Notes: a model not told the origin generated them from the sequence alone. A DNA stretch of 64,000 bases from Apiospora phragmitis (GCA_038363925.1 JAQQWL010000008.1:1860001-1924000); one strand, 5' to 3'; positions 21,886 to 35,922 are shown, counted from the first letter of the stretch. Made by a program: numbers and translations.

Positions 21886-22317
21886 TGTGAGCAACTAATC
21901 TAATATGGCAGCACGCTACAGCATGGTTCAGTGCGAGATGAAGGCACGTCAAGGTTTAGGAAGGCCTTATGTGCCCCATGCAGTGAGCGCATGTTCAGAA
22001 GGGATGAATTAGTATCCGCTCAGACACCAAGGACCTGTATATATAACATGAGATAGACCCAGTAGATAGATGCGAAACCCAAGGCTTTGAACCCCCGCCT
22101 CCCAGGACCTACCACGCTGACCGAATGCTCACAGTACTTGTTAAGAGCGGACAGCCCAATGTCGATTTAACACAGGCCATCCGGTCTAAAACTAGCTGAC
22201 AGCATCGTGTCGCACGCCGCTTGCAAAACGCAAAAAGGCACCAATCAAGTCCCATGGACTAGGCGAAAGCCCCAACAGGGCATCTGTAAAGACGAATTTG
22301 ACGTTCAGGCCACCATA
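21886..22317. other. Intergenic, 3' flank of the small gene at 22.3 kb
   Basis: 432 bp of normal composition. The plus-strand frame from 22207 is antisense to the gene described next. No other feature seen. Confidence 0.45.
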
Positions 22318-22745
22318 CTATCTGGGAACGGCAGGCATAGCAGCGCGTTCAGCTTCAACTGCACGAAGCCTCTCATTCAGATCTTCCTCGCCAAAGTCCA
22401 CTGCGGCTTGATCTCCCCCGTTAATAGGCGGCTCCTGCTTGCTAGATACCATAGTCAGCACTGTGAGGAAAAACTTCCAAGCGCTCCTTGGCCTGTTTAT
22501 GCTTACCAGTTCTCCGCTTTGTATATCTTCGGGAATGGATCTGGTCGTCGGTACTGCTCATACTCGGGATATCGATGTTGTCTTGGCCCCAGTACAGCAT
22601 TTTCGCACTCCTCAGCTAGCTGGAGGCGAGCCCACGGCTTATCAGTCGCGACACAGACGTCACTCAGGCTCGAGTCCGTCGTATTTGCGGGCAGGAGCTT
22701 CTTCCATGCCTGGGTTTTCTGGATCTCCATATGAGCGATGGGCAT
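22318..22745 (-). CDS. Hypothetical protein, 5' flank displaced by transposon P1
   Basis: Two exons: 22507-22745 and 22318-22441. The intron is 22442-22506 (GTAAGC, branch GCTGAC, ends CTAG). The phases agree (AAC TG|C) and give 120 residues from the ATG at 22743-22745 to a TAG. Composition is ordinary and charged, with a Pro/Tyr-rich centre (YPEYEQYRRPDPFPKIY) and an acidic/Arg helix near the end (EEDLNERLRAVEAERAA). No family recognised. The inverted end of P1 starts at 22748, two bases before the ATG. The original upstream DNA probably continues at 63819. It could be a complete small gene with its promoter removed, or the 3' part of a larger gene. Confidence 0.5.
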
Positions 22746-22747
22746 TG

Positions 22748-22775
22748 TAACGTATGTCACCTCATAACCGACACC
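22748..22775 (+). repeat. Left terminal inverted repeat of P1
   Basis: 28 bp, exact reverse complement of 63791-63818. It marks the sharp change from normal DNA on the left to RIP-mutated DNA on the right. Confidence 0.85.
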
Positions 22776-22946
22776 CTATTAAAATAGAACGCGGAAAACG
22801 ACCACCAACTTTAAATGGCTACTATTCCTTTAATTTTAAACTATAATATAATCGCTTTCGACTATAAATATAATAGATATCTTAAAATTCGATTCTTTAA
22901 TTTTAACCTAGTTTAGTTTCTCTTTTATATATTATATATTTTTAAT

Positions 22947-24800
22947 TAATGTACCTTATAAGCGAGCTACGTATATAAGCGAGCTGCGTACTTTTAATTA
23001 ACTTTTTTATAATTAACTTTTCTCTCTTAATAAGTATAGAATTAAAAAATAAAGAAAAAAGGTTTAATTTAACGCTTTAAACGTTATAAAATAACCCGAA
23101 ATTATATATACGAAAAGCTGCAGCGATATATTATATCTTAGAGTCGACGTTACGTAGCCGATAACGCGGAATTCGATCACGATCCGAAATCTCTATAAAT
23201 TTTCGAAAGTTTTTTAATTTTAAAAAGGAATTAATTATTCGATATATTATTAATTTAAATACGCGATCGTTTCCTCCCCGGTTAAGTAGTATAAAAGATA
23301 TAACGAATTGATTATTTAACTTACGCGACGCGGGACGTGTTAACGTTAATTAAGCCTCTAACTTTATACGACGATAACTAGACCTCCGGACGCGTTTTAA
23401 TCGAAGAATTAATTATTAAAGAGTTTTTTATAAAGATCTTAACGCGTATCGCGTGTAGTTTATTTTCGTACGGAATATAATTAATAAGTATAGGATATAA
23501 AAAGAGGATATATATAATTTCGACGAGACCGGGTTTTTTATAAATTAAATCTCGTTCGAAATAATCGTAACCACTTCTGATCAACGCGGAAAGCCTAGAG
23601 TAATATAATAAAAGAACCGGGAATAAGTTATAATTATTTAAAGCGTTGGATTAAGTAGTTACGCCGTTCTTTTATATATTATCTTTACCGGGAAAACGTA
23701 CCCTTCTTTTTAATATAAAAACAGCTTATTACCGAAGGACTAGGTAATCGTAGTTATTAAAAATAACTAAATTACGAATAAAAAAGGCGAGGATTAGATT
23801 CGATATTTTAATTAATATATTAAGTCTTATACGAAGGGTTGTTATCGCCTCTTAGTCTTAGACGGCCACGAAAACCACCACTTAATAACTTTCGAGCTCT
23901 ATTATAAAAAGAACTCGATTATTATATTTTATATACTTTTTTATTTATTATATAAGCTTTAAGCTTTTAATATTGGCTATTTTTATATATTAAAAAGAGT
24001 ATACGAAAAAGAAATTAAAGGTTTTATACGGGCGTATATTACTTATATATTTAAAGAAAACTTCTTATTAATGTTTTTAAAAGCGTTTTAAGCGATTTTT
24101 ATTATTTCGAATATATAAGGAGGCTTTTAAAAAATAAGAATCGTTTCGTATAATCCGGAATATATTATTTTATAATTAGATATAAAGCTATATATTTTAA
24201 CACTTTAGGTGATATTTTTCGGCCTATTTATCCCTTAAGAATTAAAAACTTTAAATAACTCGATTAAGGACTAGTTCTAAACCGAATACGTTCGAAACCG
24301 TACCGTATAGTATTAAAATAATTTTCCGATATTTATTTTAACTAGTTTTTATTAAATCGTAAAGGTTATAATATAAATTATATACCGAGTTATTTTTTTA
24401 AAAAGTAAGAACGCGATACTTTGAAAAATAAATAAGATATTTAGCTAGCGCCGCCATATAAAAAAGAAACGGCTATAAAATAGAGAATTATTTCGTATAT
24501 AAGCTAAAAAAGATTTATAGTTTTAAAAGGACGTTAATAAATAATTATAAAACGAATCGCGTCGGAGGAGTAATTATACGAGAACGTTTAGGACACGTTT
24601 ATAACGCTATAGAATTTACGGAGAGCCCGGGTATAATATACGTACTTATTAGAATAATATAAAAACCTTTAAAAATAATAATTATTAATATATTTAATTA
24701 ATTTTAAGCGTTATAATTAAATTAATTTATAACTTATAAGGCTTAATAATAAAAAGTGCGTAGCTCGTTTATATACGCAGCTCGCTTGTGGGGTACGTTA
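22947..24800 (+). mobile_element. Fot1-like transposon F1, RIP-mutated
   Basis: 1.85 kb between inverted ends taatgtaccttataagcgag and its counterpart ending gggtacgtta at 24800. Each end carries a doubled motif (aagcgagct-cgtatat twice). The plus strand keeps fragments of a pogo/Fot DDE transposase: LLVLDGHENHH (second catalytic Asp) near 23850, FNIGYFYILKRVYGKEI near 23960-24020, then PEYIILQLD around 24160 and an RLGHVYNAIEF-like tail near 24590. All frames are broken. It inserted into P1. Confidence 0.8.
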
Positions 24801-25126
24801 ATACGAATTTTAAATTTTAATTAATTTATACCCTTCGTTATTTTCGAAGCTTTATAAGCTTTAATTTTTTTAAGAATTAAATTTATAATTCTATATTAAT
24901 TAATAAATAATCCTTTATATAATTTCTTATTATTTTTTTAAAGTAATTAATATCATGTAATAAGGTTATTTTAATTTAATTAATAAAAACATTAAGTTTA
25001 ACGCCTTTAATTAATATACTTTTTTAATATTAATTATAATATATTATTAATTAAAACGTATATTATTTTTTCAGGTCGTTTTCGATTATTATATTAATTA
25101 TTTTTAATATTTTATATTAATAAAAC

Positions 25127-25338
25127 TATTAAATAAGCTTTCGTACGTACGTATAAGTGGGTTTCGAGTTTAATCGAGGTTATATTACTATATTCTTATA
25201 TTTATGTCTATTCTTAGTACGAGCTACGAAGGGTATCGTATACACTTTTTAATAAAATAGAAAAGGGGTTTATACGCGCAAGTACGTAGCACCCTTTTTA
25301 AAGTAGTATAAATAGCTTTAGTTCTAGCTATTCTAATA
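25127..25338 (-). repeat. Copia LTR (copia-1, left)
   Basis: 212 bp. It runs from tattaaataagct to agctattctaata; in element sense, TG...CA after allowing for RIP. About 80% or more of its length aligns with the LTRs at 47026, 60684 and 61669. Confidence 0.85.
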
Positions 25339-25399
25339 TTAGTAGTTTTTTATTTTTGCGATAGAATTAGTTTATTCCTTTTTTTAAATACGGGCCTTC

Positions 25400-28300
25400 T
25401 CTTTTTAAAGGCCTCGTATAGATGGGTTACGCTAATCCGGTATTCGGTATTTACTTAAGCCGTATAAGTGATACTATACCATTTTAATATTAATTTTATT
25501 AAATAATAAGTTCTTTTAATTAGTTATTTTAATTATTTAATAATAATAACGAGAATAAGAAAAAATTATTATACGTTAAGGCGTATTCCTTTTTATTATA
25601 AATTAAAAAAAACTGTTTAAAAGTAATAATGATAATAAATACGGTCGTATATCGCGATATGTTATACCTTATTAAGGATATGCGAGTCCAGCTTTTCGAT
25701 ATACGCTTTTATACGTACGATAAGGCTGTTTATCGAGACCATTTACTCGAGGGCCTTGTTTAAGGATACCTTATTAAGGGCGTCTACCGGGTTATCCTTA
25801 TTATCGATATAATAGATCTATAAGATTTCTTTTTCTCTCGTATAACTTTTAAAGGGATATAATATTAATTATAAACCTCTTTTTATTTATTATACTTAAC
25901 TTAATTAAATAGTTATAAAAAGACTTCGAATTTATATAAAAGGTTATTAGTATATCTTAAAATCCTGAGGTTTATACGATTCTTTTAAATATAGTATTTA
26001 GTGCGATACTGTTATTTATATCGAAAGTCGTGCCGTATAGTTCGTTAGTTAATACGCTCTATATAACTCTTTTATATTTCGTCGAGCTTTAATAAATAAT
26101 ATTACTTTAGATTTCGAACTAGTTTTTCGTACGATTTATCTCCTAGCTTAATAAGAATAAATATTTAAGTTAAGAAGTCAAGTCTTCGTTATTCGCGAAC
26201 GAGCCGTCGGTAAAGATATATATCTTTATACGATAAAGGTTAAGCGGGATATATCTTAAGCCGCGTATCGAGTTTTAAATTTATTAATTAATATACTCGT
26301 TTAAGCTCTTAATATCCTTATTTTTTAAGGTTTATATTTAAGCGGCAATAAATAAGTTATACGCTGCCTCTAATTAATAAATAAAAGCTAAATATACTCA
26401 TCTTATATATTAAGAGATATATTACTAGTTTTTATTAATAGTTTTTAAATTAATAAGTTTTAATTAGTTAGCTTATCTTTTTTATTTAAAAAAAATATCG
26501 TATAATTTTAATTAAACCTTACCTCCGTTAAACTCAATTAGCGTGTTTTTAGTTAAGATATTTTTTAGCTTTATACGGAATTATTCCTTTACTAGCTTTT
26601 GTTTCTCTTTTTAAAAAAAAGGGGTTATAGCGAAGCTAAATATATCGTCGGTTTATATTATTATAATACCGAAGGTGTCCGGTCCTTTCGTAATAAATAA
26701 TAAGTAAGCGTTATATATTAAAATTATTATTTCTAAATTTCGTACGTAATGATTATAATATGTTTTAAACTAGTAAAGTCTTAACTCTATTAGTCCGTAT
26801 AGGGGTAATACGATCTAAAGTAGCTTCCCTTCGAGATATTAAGTTTTTAGTTTTATTAATAAGCGTGCGTAAACTAGTCGGTTTAGTTTATTATACGACT
26901 AAGTATACGTTTATATAATATTACGTAGCTCGCTTTATACGTTAAAGTTTCGAATTACGGTCGGTCTAAGGGTTAAAAGGAGCTTTTAGCTTATTCGCTA
27001 AATTATCGGTAACTAGGTTAAAATAGCTTCCTTTTTTATATCTTTATAGCCTTATATTACGAGCCTAGATTTCTCGTATAGCTTTATAGTTTTACCCTTA
27101 ATTTCTCGTACTAGTCGGGTTTTAAAGATCTTCTAGCCGGTATATTTACCGGGTCGAATCGGATAAATTCGAAAACTCTTTATACGGCGAAGTTATTAAT
27201 CTCTTCCGCGTTAGATTTTTAAAACGGGTATCCGGATAAAATAATAACCCCGTCTTGTTAAAACTTTACCGCTAGGTTGTAATTTTTTTATTCTTTTTAA
27301 GTAAGGAATAGGGCGGCTCGAACGTTCCGGAGTAGGTATTTTCTCGGTCGTTCCTAGTTACGGCGTACCGGAGCTACCGTAATTTCCTCGATTATCGGTT
27401 CGGTATTTAAGGTATTTACCGGCTATTTCGGATCTATTTATAATTCCGGTTAGTCGTGTAGTTTTCTAGTTTTTTTTAATAATACGGCTTAATTTAAATT
27501 ATTCGAAAAGCTTTCGAACCGTTTAAATTATTTATTTAAATTATATAATCTTTAATAGCTACTATTTTATATAGTTTAATTTATTTTTCTTTTTCTTATT
27601 AAACTAGGACTTCGCTCCGGAGCGGGAATATTAAGATATTGTGGATAGCCGGTCTGTTCCGAGTATTTAAAGCTCGGTAAAATTCGCCGTCTATATATAT
27701 TTTCCGGAGTATTTTTATTATTTTTTATACGGCTTTTCGTCGTATTTAAATCTTTAATAACGGTAATAAGTTCTTATTAATATAGGGGTATATTTTAAAT
27801 ACGAGCAGGGTAAGTATTAAACTATTAAAGCTAGCCGTGTTATTTAGTATTTTAATTATTATTTAAAATATCATTTCGGTATTTATATAATAACCGAGAT
27901 TTTTTTATAAAATATTAAAAGTTTTATATAACGAAATATACGTTCGTATAATTTTACTTATTATTTAATAAGTTTTAATAAGTAATTCTTATTATTTATA
28001 TATAATTTTAAAATTATTTTTAAAAATATATACCCGGATTATACGAGATATAGTTAAGGGGTTTCTAATATACGTATATTTAGTATTTATAAAGGGTATT
28101 TTAAGTATTTTATATATTAAGCGAATATAAGAATATAATCGTTTAAAAAGACGTATTCGAATTAATTATATAGAATATGTTTTATTTATTAATATAAATA
28201 GTATTTATAATAATTTCTTAATTAAACTTATATTTATTTTATAGCGAGAATTTAAATCTTTATAGCGCCGGATCGTACGATTAGTATTAGGAGCAGAACT

Positions 28301-29560
28301 TTTAGATTTTGTTAAAAATAGTAGGGTTAATGTCGTTATAGCCGGTGTTTTTTAAAAACGTATAGAGCTTCTTTATACGAGGGTATTTAAACCGTTAATA
28401 AAGGTGTTAAAGCTGTTGTTTAGTGAAATATAATATTGTTTTTATATGGCCGGTATTAAAGAATAGATATCTTTATTTTTTAATTATAAAAAGTATTTCG
28501 CTATTTTTTATACGATAAGATCGAGGATATTATTATAATACGTTTTAAACTAATTAATATTATATAATAAGAATAGAAAAGGGGTTATAATATTTAAGAT
28601 ATAATGCTTAGTTATTTTTAATCGGTTTTATATATTAATTATTTTAATTAATAAGTTAAGTTTTAAACTTTCGAACTTAATTTAGGCGCTTTTTAAGGTT
28701 TAATTAATTTATATATCTAGGTTTTTTCGTATGTAGGCCTCTATTTAAAACTTTTCGATTATTAAAAGTAAGGCAGCGCTAGTATTTTAAAGCTTTTTTT
28801 AATAAGTCTAGTTATATAAGCTATTAAGGTTAAATTAGTTAGTTTATATAGTAATTTCTAAAGAGTAGATATCTTTATTAGTAAGCCGGTGGTAAAACGC
28901 GGCGTTTATTAAGTAAGTAATGTTTTATTATATGTTTTTTAGATTAAGGTAGTCGTACTCTTTTTTATTATTTTTTAGCTCCTTTTTTTTTCCTTTTTTA
29001 GTCTTAGACGAAATCCTCGTATTCGTTTTAGGTAAAGAGTTTTTATTTAATGTTATTATACGTTTAAAGGTATTAGGTTATTATACCAGTTCGTTTTTCG
29101 GCTAGGTAGTTTATTAATTCATAGCTTTATTTATAGTAGATTCGGCAGGTTTTTTATTTAAATTACCGAATTTTATGCGATAGCCTGGGTCGGAATATGT
29201 TTATAAGTCGCTGGTTCCTATCCTGTCCTAGTGGTCGGCTGTTATATAATAATTTATTATTATAAGCTGGTCGGTTTCCTTTCGTACGGTTATTTATAAA
29301 CCGTTTATTAATTAAGTACGTATTTATAGCCGGGTTTCGATATAATTCCTTTATTAAATATCGTTCCGATAATTTTTAATCTATTATTATATTTAGTAAT
29401 ACGCGAAGGTTTAAGAATAACGCTTTATATATTAGTTTTTAATTAATAAGGGCCTGTGTAAGCTCTAGAACTCCTCGGTAAGCTCGTACGATTAAGGTAT
29501 AGAGAGCGATCTTTTTTTCAAATCCCTTTCCGAGGGCTCGTTATACGAATTACAGCTTAT
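25400..29560 (-). pseudogene. Copia polyprotein relic (copia-1)
   Basis: Minus-strand reading, riddled with stops. Recognisable blocks are the RNase H TDGSFANNED at ~26150-26235, followed in protein order by QSSTK, then by ELYG-containing text near 26050. RT-like text SRLVREIKGK is near 27110-27130. The gag end is near 29,500. It was once gag-protease-integrase-RT-RNase H. Confidence 0.65.
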
Positions 29561-30749
29561 CTAGTAAGATTTCTAAAAGGCTGGCGAAGTCGAATTCTGA
29601 TACCTCCTCGTAGCGCCAGTTAGGAACCCTTTTAATTCGGTATATAATTAGAGGGAGCTGAATTAAAAACGTATTATATATAAGTATACCGGGGCGTAGT
29701 TATTACGCGGTCGTGGAGAGGTGGTTAAAGTGATCGTAGTTATGATAATTAAGAAGTAAAGTATTTTAACCTCGTACGAAAAGTTTTTACACGCGCTTAA
29801 CTATTAATAGTCCGATAATAAACCGATACGGCGAGGAATCGATTACGAAACGATCTCGAAACGATTATATAATAAGTATACCTCCTTATTTGAAGGAATA
29901 AGTTTAGAACTATCCGATATTATTCGGTTCTCGAATAATAATAGGATATTTTTAGGCCCCGCCGAGCTCTAGGCCGTCGGGTAATAATAACTAGTTTCGA
30001 TACGAAGGCGTTAAACGTAAGTTTACGAATTTATAAGGGGTAAAAGAAGTTATTAAATATAATAGATACGGAATTATTAAAGCTCGAAAAGTTACGGCTA
30101 GCCGTTTATTTAAATATAACGTACCGCCGCTTATACGATATACGGGGTAGATCGAGGTCGGTTAATTATAAACTTATTTTAAAACTACGCCGACGTAATA
30201 GTTTAAAAAGAGTAGAGTAAAAAAGTTTAATCGGCTATTAAATAATATAGACTCTATATATATAAAAAATATCGGAGCGCCTAGAGATAATAATAATAAC
30301 GGGAAAACGCTCCCGGGGTTACGCTTAGGGATTAGTATTAGGCCGTGGATCGATACGGTGACGAGACGTAAGCGATTTACGAACGATTTCGCGGTAATAA
30401 TAGAACGCTCCTTACTCGTATTAAAGGTAATCGCTAATAAAACCGGTTAAAAATAAGAATTAAAAGAAGTAACCGTATTCGATTATATTAAGGGGCGTTT
30501 TTAATTAATTAGGGTATCGCCGGTAGAAAGCGATTACTCGTAGTTTTCGTAAAGGAATTAAGAGCGTTACGAGATTATATTATAGCCGGAAAGGACGGAT
30601 ACGTATATCGGTTAACTTAGAGATTAGTTTATAAATAAGGCTAGTTTAAGGTATAAACCTAGTACTGCGTAATAGTTATAAGGTATATATTATCCGCTAA
30701 ATAGACTCGTTACCTACCTGATTATAGTAATATAAAAGTTTCTAGGTAT

Positions 30750-32959
30750 TGACGCCGGTCGCGCCGAACTCGCTTAGAGTTAGCACTACTCGCGTAGTAA
30801 CATCGCGGCGTATAACTAAGGACCTTAAACGCCTTAAACGCGTCCTAGTAATAATAATAAATCGAAAAGAGGTATCGAAAAAGCGATCGAATATTTAAAA
30901 AGATTAATTACTAATTTAATAGCCCCTAAAAGGATCCGTAAAAAGATTTTCTAAATAATTAAAGAACTTCGCACCGAAACAACCGAGCCACGACCGTATC
31001 TCGATAACGATAATAACGCGCCGGTAACCCGCGAAGAATTGCGAAAAATAATCGGAGAAGCTATCGCCTAAGCTATATAAGATCCTGAAGCTATATAAAC
31101 TAAGTCCTGGGCTTAAGTTATAACCGTGCTACTACGTGGTAGCAACCCCGTTACCTAGTAGTTAAAAGTCATCGTCCCAGCCCGTCGAACCCGCGAAGTA
31201 ATAATTAAAAATATAAATTAATCGAGCGATATATAAAAAAAGAAGCTAATAAATATTATATAAAGCGTAAATATAATAATCGGGTATAACGAGGCTATCG
31301 TAATAAAAAAGTTACTTAGCGGCGATATCGTTTTTATTTTTAAAAACAAGGCGAAAAAATATATAAAGAATAATAAATAAGTTTTAAACGCTTTTAAAAA
31401 TAACGCGTAACTTACTTATAAAAAACTAATAATTATTACGAAAGGGATTTTATTAAAGAAATTATAAGATATCTAAAACGAAGCCGCGTTATTATATAGT
31501 TTACTCGTAAATAAATATAATTTAAAAAAAATCTCGAAATATAAACATAACTTATTAAAAAATCCCGAAACGCGTTACGTATCCCTTATTTTATATATAA
31601 GCTCCGTTTAAATTATAAAGAATTTATACGATAACGGTTTAATATAAAACTCTGAAATTTTTAATTACGAACCGTATAACGCCAGCCTTCGTATCTAATA
31701 ATATTACCGCTATTATAGCTATAACTACATAGCTAAATATTATTAGAAATAGCAGCGATACGGCTACTATTTTATAATAGCACACTTTAAAAGAGATTAA
31801 AAGTACCCCTAAAAAGGATTACGAAGTAAGAAACGTTACGTTAATTACGATAAAAAATATACGGCGTAAGATCGCGGCTACCCCGTAGCGATCCAATAAA
31901 GAGAACGCGTAAGAAAAGCTTATACCTACCGGCCTCGCTAGTTCGAAATCCGTAACACCGGCGATAGCTCGGTAGGAATAAAGTATTTATTATTACCGGC
32001 GACGCTTCTTATTAACGATAAAAAAGGGTATATAATAATTTCGCGGAAAAAAAGCCGCTCGCGATTTAATTCGATAACGAGTAATTAAAATAAAGAGATA
32101 TGCTCGTAAAGCCGGCGCGGTACCGCCGCTTTTAAAATAATATAAAATACTATTATAATTTTATAATTATAAACTTATAAATAATATATTAAAACGTTAT
32201 AATATTAAAAATAATAACGGTATTTATTTTAATTAATTAAAAAAATATAATATATTAATATTATAAGAAATATAAATAAACCTTTATATATAAACCGCGT
32301 ATTACTTAGAAATAGCTAAGTATTAAATAATTTATAGCGAGGGCCGAGCAGTTATTTATATATATAAACGATTTAATATCGCTAAATTAAAAATTAAAGC
32401 AAGCCCCGACTAAATTATCGTTATAATACCGATAAAAAAAATAGCCGTTTTATTATATAATTTATATACTCGCCGATTTAAAAAACTTCCTAATAACGGA
32501 GCCCCTTAAACGACCTCGATACGACCTTATACCCCGGGCGATACTTACTTATGAAAAACTTTAATATATATTATCCGCTTTAAAACGTGCACGGTAAGAA
32601 ATCGTACGGAATAAATAACCTTCTTATTTTTATAGACCGATAAAACTTAGAATTAATTATACTATATAAAGAAATTACGAAATAATGCTATAAATAAAAA
32701 AAATTTATGCTAAATCTAGCTTAAATAATACGAGGAATAATAATCTTATATAAAAAAGAGCTTAGCCTAGAGAGTTTTAATTATAAAACGCAGGTTATTC
32801 GCATCGAATTAGAAACTAATTCGTTACGAGGTAAAAAAGCGAAAATAGAAGGATAGAACTAGACGATACTAAATAAGGGGTTAGTACGAGCAGAAGCCGG
32901 AGCACGTTTAACTAATATTATCGAGCTAACAAGCCCGGAAGAGCTAAATTAAGCTATTA
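30750..32959 (+). pseudogene. LINE-1 ORF1 and endonuclease relic
   Basis: From the conserved block at ~30750 (shared with 38808 in LINE-2) the plus strand reads a gag-like ORF1 with SYNYIAKYY...QRYGYYFIIAHF around 31715-31790, a mutated CCHC zinc-knuckle array. An AP-endonuclease domain of ORF2 follows at about 32150-32600, including LQEIQINLY. Numerous stops make it non-functional. Confidence 0.6.
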
Positions 32960-34057
32960 TATAAAGTGGAAGGACCCTATTAAATAAGCTAAAGCACCCC
33001 TCTACGGACCACCCCTTTACGAACCACCGCGTTTCGCTTTATAAACGCGTTAAACCTTTAGATAATAATATAGATTTCTCTTACCACCTTTACCTCTTAA
33101 CTATATATATTATTATTATTTTATACGTTTTTTTCTAGTTATTTCTTTATATCGTTATTTAATACTTAAAGACGCGCGTAAGTTACGATACGTGACGTAA
33201 AGTTCGGACTAGGTGTTCGCGAAGCCGTCCGTAGATAAGATACCAACCGATCCTACGTTATACGGCGCCTAGCCAGTATACCGACGTAATAAGAGCTAAA
33301 TAAGGATTAGTAGGTATTGTTACTATTTCTTGAGACTTAATTAATAAATTAAGTTATCGGCTAGGCTAAACTAGGCTTCGTATTAATACTTATTAAGTTT
33401 AAATATATAACTTAACGGATATTAAACGTTTCTAGGGCGTCCTATACGCTAAGGTAACGTTAATATACCCGATTTTTAATTAAAAACGAGTCCGTTAAAA
33501 CTATTAAGTTTAAAATAATTAATTATAGCCGCGTTAATAAAGTAATTATCGCTAATATTAACGTTTTTTTTAATAAACTTAATACCCCGGAGCTGGCTAA
33601 TATCCCTTCTAAACGCTTTTATAATACCGACGAAATAGGTATCGGCTAAGGCGTTGGCGGTAACCACTAGGTAGTTGCCGAAGCTACCAGCCATCTGGCC
33701 TTTAAAAAAGACGTCGAGAAAAAGGAATAGATTACTACCCTGAAGTGTGTAGGCTGTAATGGGGTAGCCCTCCCGCCGCTGGTTATTTTCAAAGGGGCCG
33801 ACGTCCAAAGCCAGTAGTTTCCAGATTAAGATGGCCATCTTTAGGATAACTAGCGGTTTAAAGCATCGCCTAAAAGGTGGACTAATAATCTTATAGTATT
33901 AGATTAGATTTAAAATATTTTTATTCCTTATATTCGGTCTCGTCACGGTAATAAATAAGTCGTTTTAATCTATAACGGCTATAATTTATATATAAACGAA
34001 GATTTTCTATAGCTTTATCTTATTAATAAAATATAGCTTTATCTTATTAATAAAATA

Positions 34058-35922
34058 TAACGTATCCTATAAGCGAATATCCTATATAAGCGAATATCCC
34101 ATTCTTTTATACCCTTTTTAATAAAATATAAGTTAATTTTACCATAACGTATTTAATATTTTAAAATTAATTAGAATCCTCATCTCTAGATACTTTTATA
34201 TTATTTTAATAAGTACGCGTATTATACCCGGGTTCTCTACAGATTCTATAGCGTTGTAAGCGTGTCCTAAACGTCTTCGTACGACCACTCTTCCGACGCG
34301 ATTCGTTTTATAATTATTTATTAACGTCCTTTTAAAACTGTAGGTTTTTTCTAACTTATATACAAAGTGATCCTTCATCTTATAGCCGTTTTTTTTTCGT
34401 ACGGCGGCGCCGGCTAAGCATCTTATTTATTTTTCGAAGTGTCGCGTTTTTACTTTTTAAAAGAGTAACTCGGTATATAATATATATTATAGCTTTTGCG
34501 ATCTAGTTAAAGCTAATTAAAATAAACGTCGGAAAGCTATTTTAATACTGTACGATACGGTTTTAAACGTATTCGGTTTAAGATTAAGCCTTAATCGGGT
34601 TATTTAAAGTTTTTAATTCTTAAGAAATAAATAGGACGGAAAACGTCCTTAAAAGTATTAAAATATATAGCTTTATATCTAATTATAAAATAATATATTC
34701 CGGATTATACGGGATAAGTCCTATCTTTTAAAAGCTTTCTCGTATATTCGAAATAATAAAAATTGCTTAGAACGCTTTTAAAAACGCTAATAGGAAGTCC
34801 TTTTTTAAGATATAAATAATATACGCCCGTATAAAATATTTAATTTCTTTCCCGTATATCTTTTTTAATATATAAAAATAGCCGATATTAAAAAGTTAAA
34901 GTTTATATAATAAATAAGAAGATATATAAAGTATAATAATTAAGTTCTTTTTATAATAAAGTTCGAAAGTTATTAAGTGGTAGCTTTCGTGGCCGTCCAG
35001 GATTAAGAGGCGATAATAACCCTTTATACGAGACCTGGTATATTAATTAAAATATCGAATTTAGTCCTTGTTTCTTTTATTCGTAGTTTAGTTATTTTTA
35101 ATAACTGCGATTACCCAATCCTTCGGCAATAGGCTGTTTTTATATTAGGAAAAGAGGTGCGTTTTCTCGGTAAAAATGATATATAGAGGGATAGCGTAAC
35201 CGTGTAATCCGACGTTTTGGATAATTATAACCTATTCCCGGTTCTTTTATTATATTACCTTAGGCTTTTCGCGTTAATCGGAGGTAGTTACGATTATTTC
35301 GAACGAGATTTAATTTATAAAAAAGCCGGTTTTATTAAAGTTATAAATATCCTTTTTTTAGATCCCGTATTTATAAATTATATTTTATACGAAGGTAAAT
35401 TATACGCGATATACGTCGGGATCTTTATAAAGGACTTTTTAATAATCGATTTTTTAATTAAAACGTGTCTAGAGGTCTAGTTATTATTATATAAAATTAA
35501 AAGCTTAATTAATATCGACGCGTTTCGTATCGCGTAAACTAAATAATCGATTTATTATATCTTTTATATTATTTAACCGGGGAGGAAACGATCGCGTATT
35601 TAAATTAATAATATATTAAATAATCGTATTTCTTTTAAAATTTAAAAGCTTTTAAAAATTTATAAATATTTCGTGTCGTATAGGTTAACTATTTCGTTTA
35701 CGCTATAAGGTTTTTAATAAAACGTAATAAATTAATATAGCCTTTTATACGCTTAAAATTAAGTCTTTTTAAAGCGCTTAAAACACTAGAATTATATTAC
35801 TCTCTTTTTAAAGTTATAATATTTTCGGACGTAAAAGAATATAAAAAAAGGTTGAGGCTATAAGGAAATTTATAAAAGTAGGACATTCGCTTGTATGGGA
35901 CATTCGCTTTTAGGATACGTTA
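34058..35922 (-). mobile_element. Fot1-like transposon F2, RIP-mutated, inverted
   Basis: 1.87 kb with ends taacgtatcctataagcgaa... and ...ggatacgtta. Each end has two copies of an aagcgaatatcctatat motif. Transposase sense is minus; the C-terminal part (RLGHAYNAIESVENPGIIRVLI) is readable at 34196-34378 and matches F1. It inserted into P2 and adjoins F3 in inverted orientation, sharing one TA. Confidence 0.8.

Noticed and set aside
22207..22734. 175-codon plus-strand frame
   Set aside because: Antisense to the two-exon gene at 22318-22745, which has consistent splice sites and phases; the plus frame begins without a good start and has no known features.
33476..33838. Minus-strand frame of 120 codons (MAILIWKLLALDV...)
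   Set aside because: The plus strand carries the transposase blocks DEIGIG and LPPLVIFKG in the same interval, so the minus frame is antisense.
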